7,995 nt of DNA from Novosphingobium acidiphilum DSM 19966 (GCF_000429005.1 NZ_AUBA01000032.1:1-7995); one strand, 5' to 3'; shown: positions 1 through 7,441, counted from the stretch's first letter. A program made the numbers and translations. Notes: a model not told the origin generated them from the letters alone.

Positions 1-681
1 GGCGGCACGAACATCAGCGTGACCGACCAGGGGGTCACCACGATTGGTCAGGTCACGGCGCCCGCGGGCACGGTTTCCGTTATCGATACGGGTGTTGGCG
101 CGGCTGTTACCGTAACCGGGGGTACATGCGACACGATCACGTCGAATGGCGCGGTTACGGTTACCGGCGCAGGCGCTGTAACGGCTTTCACCACGACAGG
201 CGATACAGCCAATGTCAGCATCGCTGCCACCGGCGATGTCGTTGTGACGCAGGCGGGTTCGGGCAACACTACGGTCACCGACAGCGGCACAGACACTGCG
301 GTGACGGTGTATGGCGGCACCAATGTCAGCGTCACCGACAACGGCACGACCACGATCGGCGCCTGGTCGGCGCCAAGTGGCACGATCACGGTAACCGACA
401 GCGGCAGCAATGGCGCGGTGTCGGTAACCGGCGGAACGACCGACACGATCACGTCGGACGGCGCGGTCACCGTGACCAATGGCGGTATGGTCAATATCAC
501 CACGTCCGGGTCGGTTGCTGGCGACATCACAGTTACCAATGCGACCGGTGCTGTGACGGTCAATCAGGGCGATGGTGGCAACGTGGCAGTGTCTGACACG
601 GGTACCGGCTTGCCGGTGATAGTGACGGGCGGGGTTGTCGATACGATCGACGTGGTGGGTGCGGTCACAGTGACCGGCACC
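1..681 (+). repeat. Tandem ~312-315-base repeats encoding ~104-105-residue adhesin units
   Basis: The unit starting at base 1 (GGTNISVTDQG) recurs at base 313 (GGTNVSVTDNG), exactly 312 bases later. The second unit is 315 bases, ending at 627, and a decayed partial copy (GGVVDTIDVVGAVTVTGT) covers 628-681. Matching DNA words are conserved at the same offset: GACACGATCACGTCG occurs at 130-144 and 442-456. Each unit holds two copies of a 20-residue motif of the form GxVxVxDxGxxxAVxVxGGT, starting at residues 23, 88, 127 and 193. Their spacings are 65, 39 and 66, so the array alternates short and long sub-units. Divergence between units is mostly substitutions. The left edge of the window lies inside the array, so the copy number is unknown. 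Confidence 0.85.
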
Positions 682-2469
682 GCTTCGACCACGACGGTAT
701 CGGTTGACGCTCACAACTACATTGTGTCGATCACCGACGGCAATTATGCAGCCAACACCGCCGCGGGGACGATCACCCATGTTTCGCTGACCGATGCGGC
801 CAGCGGGTCGATTGTCGCCGACAATGCGTTGACCACCTTGGATCTGTCGGGCGTCAATAGCAGTGTGGAGGTCAATCCCGGGAACCTTGTCGGCAATACC
901 AACACCGACCTAACGCTGAACCTGCACGCCGGTTCGAACTCGTACCTGGCAATGGATGCTGGATACTCGACGTTGCATATCGACCTGCTTGGCGATGCGA
1001 CACTGGGTTTAGCTAATGGCGGCGTCAGCCCGTGGTACATTTCGGGAAGCGGCACGCTTTCATTCAATCAAGAACAGTCCACCAACGTGACGCTTGTGCT
1101 GCACCAACACGCAGGCCTGACCGGCTTGACGATGGTTGGTGGTTCGCTCGATGCCAGCGACAGCGCTGGGTCGGTCAACATCGCCACCAACGGCTCGACC
1201 GCGATCATCGGCGGTAGCGGCGATGACACGATCAACGTGTTGTCGACAACGATCACCCAAGGCATTGGCTTGGGTTCGGGCACCAACACACTGACATTGG
1301 CCACCGGCACAACCACGTTGGACATTCAGGCGACCGTGTTCGGCGGCACCGGCAGCAACAACACTCTGGTGATGGATGTGACCGATGCAGCGGCGGATTC
1401 GGCGGACAACCAGTTTGCGAGCGCGGTCAGCGGTTTCCAGATCTTGAGCCTGTCTCAGGAAACAACCGCCGAAGTGGTGGACCTGCCCAATCTTGGCGCA
1501 TTCACCACGGTCATTTCGGCGGGGGCTGCGTCCACCGGCACCCTAACGCTCGACGGATTTGCCGACAACGGCACGCTCGAACTGGCAGGTGTTGGCGACG
1601 TTACCGTCAATATGGCAAGCGGTGCCACCGCATTGAATATCGCGCTCGATTATGTCGGTGCGATGGCAGAGGGTACGGTCACGGCCGCAGGGGTGCAGCA
1701 TCTGTCGATCGCCGCCAATGATATGACCGCCAGCGTCGTTGCGGGTACCAACACCGACACGCTAACGTTTGCGGACACCGCGGCGACTGCCATTACGGTC
1801 ACGGGCAACGCCAATCTTGTCCTCACCCCCGATGGTTCAGCACACGTTATCTCGGTCGATGCGTCGGGAATGACGGGCGGGTTGAACTACACGACCGCGG
1901 TGGGCGACGCGCAGACCGTGCATGGCGGCCAGGGTGCCAACATCATCACCGCAAGCAACGCCGGAGACGTGGTGTATGGTGGCGCAGGTTCCGATCAGCT
2001 TACTGCTGCGGCCAGCGGGGTAACGCTGTATGCAGGATCAGCTGCGTCAACGCTCACCGACTTTGCGACATCGGGTAACGATACGCTTGTCGGCAGCACA
2101 ACCGCTAACGATACGTTCATCGTTGGCGGCGGCCAGGCTGGGACCGCGAACAATTGCACGGTTATCCAAAACGTGCATTCGGGCGACGTAATCATGCTGG
2201 CCAGTGCAGCGTCGTTCCTTTCTACCGAAGTGACGGTCAGCACGTACCTACCCGACTTGCAGACATATTTGAATGCTGCGGTGCAGGCGGCCGGGGCTTC
2301 GGCGAACAGCGTCGAATGGTTCCAATATGCTGGGAACACGTATCTCGTGGAAAACCATGCGGCGAATGAGAACCACTTTACGGCATTGACCGATCAGGTG
2401 GTCGAGCTTCACGGGTTGGTCAACTTGAGTTCGGCAACGTTCTCATCCGGCGGCATCCATATGGGATAA
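1..2469 (+). CDS. Giant beta-repeat surface adhesin exported by type I secretion, C-terminal part (5' truncated by window)
   Basis: The reading frame is open from base 1, so this is the C-terminal 822 residues of a larger protein; internal GTG/ATG codons are not its start. Seen: residues 1-209 are two Thr/Val/Gly-rich repeats of 104 and 105 residues, with a partial third copy to about 227. Residues ~230-640 are non-repetitive, rich in Thr, Ala, Gly, Asn and Asp, with alternating beta-strand-like patterns. Isolated RTX-like Gly/Asp motifs occur at 404-411 (GGSGDDTI), 642-668 (including GGAGSDQLT), 691-696 and 703-708. The last ~100 residues include WFQYAGNTYLVEN (773-785) and end in a Val/Leu/Ser-rich stretch. 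Known: comparable C-termini occur in S-layer and RTX-type surface proteins, where they act as uncleaved type I secretion signals. Inference: a cell-surface adhesin or matrix protein in attachment or biofilm, exported by the three downstream genes. Only two cysteines are present (43 and 719). Ligand and full length are unknown; an S-layer-like protein is the main alternative. Confidence 0.85.
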   Translation, partial: GGTNISVTDQGVTTIGQVTAPAGTVSVIDTGVGAAVTVTGGTCDTITSNGAVTVTGAGAVTAFTTTGDTANVSIAATGDVVVTQAGSGNTTVTDSGTDTAVTVYGGTNVSVTDNGTTTIGAWSAPSGTITVTDSGSNGAVSVTGGTTDTITSDGAVTVTNGGMVNITTSGSVAGDITVTNATGAVTVNQGDGGNVAVSDTGTGLPVIVTGGVVDTIDVVGAVTVTGTASTTTVSVDAHNYIVSITDGNYAANTAAGTITHVSLTDAASGSIVADNALTTLDLSGVNSSVEVNPGNLVGNTNTDLTLNLHAGSNSYLAMDAGYSTLHIDLLGDATLGLANGGVSPWYISGSGTLSFNQEQSTNVTLVLHQHAGLTGLTMVGGSLDASDSAGSVNIATNGSTAIIGGSGDDTINVLSTTITQGIGLGSGTNTLTLATGTTTLDIQATVFGGTGSNNTLVMDVTDAAADSADNQFASAVSGFQILSLSQETTAEVVDLPNLGAFTTVISAGAASTGTLTLDGFADNGTLELAGVGDVTVNMASGATALNIALDYVGAMAEGTVTAAGVQHLSIAANDMTASVVAGTNTDTLTFADTAATAITVTGNANLVLTPDGSAHVISVDASGMTGGLNYTTAVGDAQTVHGGQGANIITASNAGDVVYGGAGSDQLTAAASGVTLYAGSAASTLTDFATSGNDTLVGSTTANDTFIVGGGQAGTANNCTVIQNVHSGDVIMLASAASFLSTEVTVSTYLPDLQTYLNAAVQAAGASANSVEWFQYAGNTYLVENHAANENHFTALTDQVVELHGLVNLSSATFSSGGIHMG
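1924..2127 (+). other. Degenerate RTX (calcium-binding type) motif cluster in the adhesin
   Basis: Residues ~642-708 contain Gly/Asp/Asn motifs related to the RTX nonapeptide GGxGxDxUx: GGQGANIIT at 642, GGAGSDQLT at 660, SGNDTL at 691 and NDTFIV at 703. A lone further copy, GGSGDDTI, is at residue 404. Known: RTX arrays fold on binding extracellular calcium after type I export. Here the motifs are few and spaced irregularly, so a full parallel beta-roll of many turns is unlikely. A short calcium-dependent cap before the C-terminal secretion signal is the likely role. Confidence 0.6.
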
Positions 2470-2477
2470 CCCCGGTG

Positions 2478-2506
2478 ACGGGGCGCCCGCATGCGCGGGG
2501 CCCCGT
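2478..2506 (+). terminator. GC-rich hairpin terminator after the adhesin gene
   Basis: Starting 8 bases after the adhesin stop codon, ACGGGGC-G-CCCGC pairs with GCGGG-GCCCCGT around a four-base ATGC loop. That gives 12 base pairs with one bulged G at 2485. The tail is TTCCTGATAAT, only moderately T-rich. This has the form of an intrinsic terminator ending adhesin transcription, probably an efficient one given the stem. Confidence 0.75.
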
Positions 2507-2518
2507 TCCTGATAATCT

Positions 2519-2556
2519 GCAACGATCCCTCTCCGCATAGCGGAGGGGATCGTTGC
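2519..2556 (+). terminator. Second, longer hairpin between adhesin and secretion operon
   Basis: GCAACGATCCC-T-CTCCGC pairs with GCGGAG-GGGATCGTTGC around an ATA loop: 17 base pairs with a single bulged T at 2530. It is followed by CATTCTACTT, a poor U-tract. It may be a back-up terminator, a bidirectional terminator, an attenuator, or an mRNA-stabilising 5' stem for the downstream transcript. The structure is certain from the sequence; the role is inferred. Confidence 0.65.
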
Positions 2557-2605
2557 CATTCTACTTGGCGTGGTTGGCGCCGGCAGGCGGACCGTGGTTT
2601 GGTCA

Positions 2606-4051
2606 ATGGATTCAGAAAACTCTATGCAACGCGACTATGCACCGGGGCGATCCCGCCGGCTGCTCTTGATCTTGCTCAGTGTCGGCTCGGCGGTTGCAGC
2701 GAACAATGCCATTGCCGCGCAGGCAGAACCCGCGGGTGGGGTGACCGGACAAGGCCAGTCGGCCGACGACGCGCCAAATGTACCCGCATCCGATGCCCCA
2801 CGCGTCTATGGTCCAACCATGCCAACTGCGGTACAGGCGTCACACACGATGCCTGTACCGGCCTGGGGCGGAGCACCAGCGGGTGTTCCACCTGCGTTGA
2901 CTGATGCTCTTAATTTATCAACTCATTATAACCCGGCGGTGGTTGCCGCATGGGCCACAGTTCGCGCGATGCACGCTGATCTCAGCAATGTGCGGTGGCA
3001 ACGATTGCCAAGCCTGTCGACCGGGTACAACCAGTATTCAGCTGGCGCTTACGCCCACTATCCGTCCGTAACCGTAAACATGCCCGTCGCCACATTCGGG
3101 CGAATTGGTGCGCAAATTGACCGCGCCAAAGCGCAGCAGGCCATCGCGATCGGCGCCTGGCGCTTAAAAGTCATCGAAATCGCTGTGCAAACCGAGCAGT
3201 CGTATTTTCAGGTGATTGCTGCAACCCGCAAGCAGAAAATCCTTGACGAGGGGGCGAAAGAGCATCTTCGGCTGGTTGAATCCATGGCTCGACGCGTTGT
3301 CGAAGGTGTAAGCCCCCATGCCGATCTCTTGCTTGCACGTTCGCGCCTGGAACAAATCCAGAGCGATCTTGAGGCGGTCAATGCGCAACGCTTGACCGCG
3401 CTGCGCAATTTGAGCGAGCTGCTCCAGGGGCATCCATTGGGCTTGGGCGCTGTACCGACGTACGATCCCAAAGCGAATGATGCTGATTGGGATGGTGCCG
3501 AAGAGCAGGCTGTCGTTTACAGCCCCGCGCGTGAACAGGCGCTTGCCACTGCGGACTCGGCGCGCGATGATATCACTGCGGCGAAGGCCAGCTTGTTCCC
3601 CGAACTCGATGCGCAATATTCGTACGACCCGATCTATGGTTCGCGCGTGGGTCTCGCATTGAAATTGCAAGCATCGGGCGGGTTGTCACAATTCTCGCGC
3701 ATTACGGCAGCGCAAGACCGGTTTGACGCAGCTTTGGCGCAAGTCCGCGATGTGGAACGCCAAGTGCGTCAGCAGGTTGATGACCAGGTGGTGGCCAACC
3801 ATAGCGCTCGCACGCAGGCCTCCATTTCTGCCGATGTAGCTTCCACAGCGCGCGAGGTCAGCGATAGCTACGAACGTCAGTTTATCGCGGGACACCGCTC
3901 GTGGCTGGATGTCATGAATGCCCTGCGTGAAGATATCAATACGCGGCTGACGAAAGTCACCGCTGAAGTCACTGCGATGGATACCGCAGCTCAGCTGATG
4001 CTTGAGACCGGTCGGTGGCAGCCTTCGCTGGCAGAAGAAAATTCGAAATGA
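2606..4051 (+). CDS. TolC/LapE-type outer-membrane channel of the type I secretion system
   Basis: Forms the outer-membrane and periplasmic tunnel through which the adhesin leaves the cell, docking on the adaptor encoded two genes downstream. Start at ATG 2606 gives 481 residues; ATG 2624 is equally possible, since neither has a strong ribosome-binding site. The frame stays open back to GTG 2570, but that extension looks non-coding. Residues ~15-39 are Arg-rich then hydrophobic (RRLLLILLSVGSAVA) with Ala-rich possible cleavage sites, a typical signal peptide. Residues ~40-105 form a Pro/Ala/Gln-rich low-complexity linker. Residues ~106-475 are the outer-membrane efflux family region with long amphipathic helices. 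The family hallmark in the second repeat, SYERQFIAGHRSWLDVMNAL, is at 421-440. Length fits the family. Beta-barrel segments match the SLSTGYNQYSAG and DAQYSYDP stretches. It overlaps the exporter gene by four bases. A drug-efflux role is unlikely given the neighbours. Confidence 0.9.
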   Translation: MDSENSMQRDYAPGRSRRLLLILLSVGSAVAANNAIAAQAEPAGGVTGQGQSADDAPNVPASDAPRVYGPTMPTAVQASHTMPVPAWGGAPAGVPPALTDALNLSTHYNPAVVAAWATVRAMHADLSNVRWQRLPSLSTGYNQYSAGAYAHYPSVTVNMPVATFGRIGAQIDRAKAQQAIAIGAWRLKVIEIAVQTEQSYFQVIAATRKQKILDEGAKEHLRLVESMARRVVEGVSPHADLLLARSRLEQIQSDLEAVNAQRLTALRNLSELLQGHPLGLGAVPTYDPKANDADWDGAEEQAVVYSPAREQALATADSARDDITAAKASLFPELDAQYSYDPIYGSRVGLALKLQASGGLSQFSRITAAQDRFDAALAQVRDVERQVRQQVDDQVVANHSARTQASISADVASTAREVSDSYERQFIAGHRSWLDVMNALREDINTRLTKVTAEVTAMDTAAQLMLETGRWQPSLAEENSK

Positions 4052-6162
4052 CCGATGAATTTGTTCTTATTATCGCCGTGCTTGCGCGGCTACGCAATAT
4101 CGAGTTGCGTCCCGACTGGGCTGATCGGGCATCATCTGTCGGGCAGAGCGACGAACGCGGCCTGTATGATTTTTGTGATGTGACCGGTTGGCCGAGGCCG
4201 CATCGATATAGTAATCTGCCGCGATCCCACGAATTTCCTGTTCTGGCCTGGCACAGTCGACATGGATGGGCCGTGGCGGAGAGACTGGAAGAGGGTGGTC
4301 GCGTCGCTGTCCAAGGTGCTGCGAGCAGTTCAATCTGGGCACTGGATGATGATTGCGTTTTGTACGACCTGACGATACCGCTACCGCCGCGCCAGCGACC
4401 GTTTGATAGAGCGATTCAAGTATTCGTACATGCGATTTTTGAGCGAAAGCACTATTTGGTCGTCGCGGCCTTTGCGACGGTCGTTATAAATTTTCTCGCA
4501 CTGGCTACGTCGCTTTATTCGATGCAGGTTTACGACCGCGTGGTCCCGCGGGGGGCATTCGCAACGCTGTGGGTGTTGAGTATCGGTGCCGGCGGCGCGC
4601 TGATGTTTGATTATGCGTTGCGTATGGTACGGGCTCGGTTACTTGAAGAAGAGTCGATGCACATTGATCATGAAGTATCTGAATACTTCTTTTCGAAAGC
4701 CATGGACGTGCGACTCGACGCCCGTCCTCCGTCCATTGGCACAATGGCAGCTAATTTGCGCGGTCTCGAAAATATCAGATCGATGCTATCATCATCAACC
4801 CTATTTTTGATTGCTGATTTGCCATTTGCAATATTTTTTATATTTGTTATTTATTTACTTGGCGGAAATATTGCGCTCGTGCCGTTGATTGGATTCCCGA
4901 TATCTTTGGGGCTTGCGTTTCTGTTCGGCCGTTTAATTCGAAGCAACGCGAAGCGTGCGTATGCGAGCGGCAACCGCAAAAATGGCTTGCTGGTTGAGGC
5001 GCTCGATGCCGCCGAGACGATCAAGGCCAATCGCGGGCATTGGTTCATGCTTACCCGGTGGACGACGCTGCTGACGGAGTCGCACAAGTCTGAATTGCCA
5101 ATGAAAAATACCCAGGCGCAGGCGACAACAATTTTTGGGACTATTCAGCAGTTTACCTACATCGGGATGATTGCATGGGGCGCGGTTGAAGTGTTTCACC
5201 ATGACATGACGATGGGGGCGCTGATTGCATGTTCGATTCTGTCAGGGCGCGTCAATGGACCGCTTGTGGGGCAACTGCCCGGCATCATGGTGCAGTGGAG
5301 TTTTTCGCGCAGCGCACTCGAAATGCTCGATGGCATCATGAAACTGCCTGGCGAAAGGCCTGATGATGTCGAATTGTTGCGGCCCAATCGAATTGCCGGG
5401 CGTTTAGCGTTAAAAGACGTTGCTTTTGCCTATCCCGGCGCGCGTGTCGGGTTGGCGGTGCCTGAGTTGAAGATCGAGGCAGGCGAGCGCGTCGGCATTA
5501 TCGGTGGTATCGGGTCGGGCAAGTCGACCTTGCTGCGGCTGTTGGCAGGGCTGTACCCCGCAGGACAAGGTACCATCACGCTCGACCATCTTGAGATAAA
5601 GCATATCGCGGAAGACACGTTGCGTCGCAATATTGGCTATCTTGCTCAAGACTATCGCCTGATCAACGGTACGATGCGTGAAAACCTCACTCTTGGCTTG
5701 TCCGATCCGGGCGAGGAATTGCTGATGGTGGCTGCCACTAAAACTGGACTTGAGCGGCTGATAAAGGCGCATCCCAAGGGGATGGATTTGCCGATCAGCG
5801 AAGGCGGCGGCGGCTTGTCTGGAGGCCAACGGGTGTTATGCGGGATTACGAGACTGTTGTTGTGCGAGCCGCAGCTATGGTTGCTGGATGAACCGACCGC
5901 CAGCCTCGACGTTGAAACCGAAGCCCGCATTCTATCGGCATTGAAAGGCAAGATGACCGAACGGTCGACGATGATACTCGTTACGCACAAATTGCAGCTG
6001 CTCGGGATGGTGGATCGGGTGATATTTATGGCGGAGGGCCGGATAGTACTCGATGGTCCGCGGGATCACGTTCTTGCGCGCCTTGGCGTCGGCGTAACGC
6101 AGGCAATCAACCATCCCGCCCAAGCATCTCCTTCCAGCGCACCAAATGGAATACAATCGTGA
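4048..6162 (+). CDS. Type I secretion ABC exporter with C39-like domain (LapB/LssB type)
   Basis: Inner-membrane ATPase and permease that powers one-step export of the adhesin; 704 residues, usual for the family. ATG 4048 was chosen because it overlaps the channel gene's TGA (ATGA), giving translational coupling. Residues 1-~118 are a C39-peptidase-like domain lacking the catalytic Gln/Cys signature. In this family such domains bind substrate rather than cleave it. Membrane segments start at ~136; LYSMQVYDRVVP (156-167) is a hallmark of this exporter group. The ATPase domain has Walker A GGIGSGKST (486-494, Lys492), Q-loop Gln534, signature LSGGQ (590-594), Walker B LWLLDE (610-615) and H-loop His647, all intact, so it should be active. 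The last ~25 residues are a Pro/Ser-rich tail. An AT-rich patch (~4790-4860) encodes a very hydrophobic helix. A bacteriocin exporter with a working peptidase is excluded by the missing catalytic residues. Confidence 0.93.
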   Translation: MTDEFVLIIAVLARLRNIELRPDWADRASSVGQSDERGLYDFCDVTGWPRPHRYSNLPRSHEFPVLAWHSRHGWAVAERLEEGGRVAVQGAASSSIWALDDDCVLYDLTIPLPPRQRPFDRAIQVFVHAIFERKHYLVVAAFATVVINFLALATSLYSMQVYDRVVPRGAFATLWVLSIGAGGALMFDYALRMVRARLLEEESMHIDHEVSEYFFSKAMDVRLDARPPSIGTMAANLRGLENIRSMLSSSTLFLIADLPFAIFFIFVIYLLGGNIALVPLIGFPISLGLAFLFGRLIRSNAKRAYASGNRKNGLLVEALDAAETIKANRGHWFMLTRWTTLLTESHKSELPMKNTQAQATTIFGTIQQFTYIGMIAWGAVEVFHHDMTMGALIACSILSGRVNGPLVGQLPGIMVQWSFSRSALEMLDGIMKLPGERPDDVELLRPNRIAGRLALKDVAFAYPGARVGLAVPELKIEAGERVGIIGGIGSGKSTLLRLLAGLYPAGQGTITLDHLEIKHIAEDTLRRNIGYLAQDYRLINGTMRENLTLGLSDPGEELLMVAATKTGLERLIKAHPKGMDLPISEGGGGLSGGQRVLCGITRLLLCEPQLWLLDEPTASLDVETEARILSALKGKMTERSTMILVTHKLQLLGMVDRVIFMAEGRIVLDGPRDHVLARLGVGVTQAINHPAQASPSSAPNGIQS

Positions 6163-7331
6163 GTGATTTTCATAAGGCCAAGAAACATGTGCTCGATAGA
6201 CGCGCTGCTCTGGTTTACCTGATGACTGCCGTTTTGGCGTTGTGTGTGGTTTGGTCAATCTATTCAGATCTCGATCAGGTAACAAGGGCGCCGGGGCAAG
6301 TCATACCATCAGGCCATGTGCAAATTTTGCAAAGTACTGATGGCGGTACTATTGCGGATATATTGGTCACGGAGGGTGCGGTCGTAAAAAGAGGTCAGCT
6401 GTTGGTGAAGCTGGACAAGACGCGTATTCAGGCGGCTGTCGATGAAGCCGAGGGTAAGGTCGCATCGCTCCGTACAACCATGGTTCGTATCAATGCTGAG
6501 CTGTTCGATAAGCAACTGACATTCCCTGCCGATTTGAAAAAATTTCCAGCGCTTATGGCTGATCAGTCGTCACTTTACGAAAAGCGGCGCATGGCGTTGA
6601 ATGATCAGATCACATCATTGCGCTCGATGCTGGATTTAAATCAACAGGAGTTGGACATGAATTTGCCGCTTCTGCAAAAGGGTGATGTAAGCCGTGCCGA
6701 CGTGCTACGGTTGCGGCGATCGGTTTCCGACCTTAGGTCGCAAATCGTCAATGTGCGTAACAAGTATATTTCGGATTTACAGGCGGAATACACCAAAACG
6801 GACCAAGATTTGGGTGCGGCACAGGAAATCCTGGATCAACGCGAGGACGCGCTTCGCGATACCGAAATTCGTGCGCCTGTGGATGGTATTGTGAAAAATA
6901 TCCACCTGACAACGGTTGGTGGTGTGTTGAAGGCTGGCGATGAAGTTTTGTCAATTGTGCCAACCGGACAAGAATTGGTGGTTGAGTCGCGTGTCGCTCC
7001 CAGCGATATTGCCAATATAAAACTTGGACAGAAAGTATCTATAAAATTTGATGCATATGACTCATCAATTTACGGTGGCGCTGAAGGGGTGGTCGATTAT
7101 ATCAGTCCCGATACGATAACGGAAACAACGCCGGCAGGTAATTCCTCATTTTATCGAGTAAAAATAAAAATAAATACGAACAATATGAAGGCACATTTTT
7201 TGGGTGAAAAGATTTTAATTCAACCAGGAATGACTGTTAATTCTGAAATACTGACTGGCAAAAATAATGTATTTCATTATATTACAAAGCCAATAACAAA
7301 AACGTTCACGGATTCATTGAAAGAGAAGTAG
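6159..7331 (+). CDS. HlyD/LapC-type periplasmic adaptor (membrane-fusion protein)
   Basis: Bridges the ABC exporter and the outer-membrane channel; 390 residues, at the short end of the family range. The GTG start at 6159 overlaps the exporter's TGA (GTGA) and is preceded by a weak GGA at 6148-6150. Visible parts: cytoplasmic N-terminus 1-15; one membrane anchor ~16-34; first lipoyl-like half ~44-87 (with GGTIADILVTEGAVVKRGQ); alpha-helical coiled-coil hairpin ~90-232 whose tip, LLQKGDVSRADVLRLRR (161-177), fits the channel-docking turn; second lipoyl half with the hallmark DTEIRAPVDGIV (234-245); beta-barrel domain ~262-345; and PGMTVNSEILTGK (346-358) with the ITKPI and terminal LKEK elements typical of HlyD. 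The 3' ~300 bases are markedly more AT-rich than the rest of the operon, with AAA, ATA and AAT codons, although the protein family signature is unbroken. It is the last gene of the operon. Confidence 0.93.
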   Translation: MSDFHKAKKHVLDRRAALVYLMTAVLALCVVWSIYSDLDQVTRAPGQVIPSGHVQILQSTDGGTIADILVTEGAVVKRGQLLVKLDKTRIQAAVDEAEGKVASLRTTMVRINAELFDKQLTFPADLKKFPALMADQSSLYEKRRMALNDQITSLRSMLDLNQQELDMNLPLLQKGDVSRADVLRLRRSVSDLRSQIVNVRNKYISDLQAEYTKTDQDLGAAQEILDQREDALRDTEIRAPVDGIVKNIHLTTVGGVLKAGDEVLSIVPTGQELVVESRVAPSDIANIKLGQKVSIKFDAYDSSIYGGAEGVVDYISPDTITETTPAGNSSFYRVKIKINTNNMKAHFLGEKILIQPGMTVNSEILTGKNNVFHYITKPITKTFTDSLKEK

Positions 7332-7425
7332 GCAGCGGGAATGTGAGTTAGGAGGGCGATATATCGCTTTGGCGCTTTCAACTCCGCTGCGAAAATATCG
7401 TAACGCCCGAGGCGCCTTGAGGCGC
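7332..7425. other. Non-coding stretch with palindromes after the adaptor gene (possible terminator region)
   Basis: No gene is supported between the adaptor stop codon and the IS3 remnant. Three structures are visible. GCAGCGG at 7332-7338 is matched by CCGCTGC at 7384-7390, and GAGTT (7345-7349) by AACTC (7380-7384). A perfect 12-base palindrome GCGATATATCGC lies at 7356-7367. A small stem GCGCC-TTGA-GGCGC lies at 7412-7425. None is followed by a good T-run in either direction. Together they could end operon transcription, or be a protein-binding site, but the assignment is weak. Confidence 0.35.
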
Positions 7426-7441
7426 ACTGCTCATCGACAAT

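Noticed and set aside
48..563. Long minus-strand open frame (171 codons) opposite the adhesin repeats
   Set aside because: Its Val/Pro/Thr-rich product mirrors the repetitive GGC/ACC/GTC codons of the plus strand. It has no family signature or ribosome-binding site and reproduces the same repeat period.
1..681. Tandem repeats considered as a CRISPR array or non-coding satellite
   Set aside because: The period is about 312 bases, substitutions keep the protein frame, and no short identical repeats with unique spacers are present; it is protein-coding repetition.
2511..2516. GATAAT as a possible -10 promoter element for the secretion operon
   Set aside because: No plausible -35 lies at the right distance, because the preceding bases are the GC-rich terminator stem. 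It is better explained as the terminator tail.
2491..2904. Plus-strand open frame of 137 codons overlapping the hairpins and channel gene start
   Set aside because: It begins inside the loop of the first terminator hairpin, and its Arg/Cys/Gly-rich product is an out-of-frame reading of the TolC-like gene.
3164..3670. Minus-strand open frame of 168 codons within the channel gene
   Set aside because: It lies fully inside a well-supported plus-strand gene, with no recognisable domain and no initiation signal.
4048..4400. Working C39 peptidase domain (double-glycine leader cleavage) at the exporter N-terminus
   Set aside because: The Gln...Asp-Cys-Gly catalytic signature is missing. Cysteines 43 and 103 lie in unrelated contexts, and the cargo type uses an uncleaved C-terminal signal.
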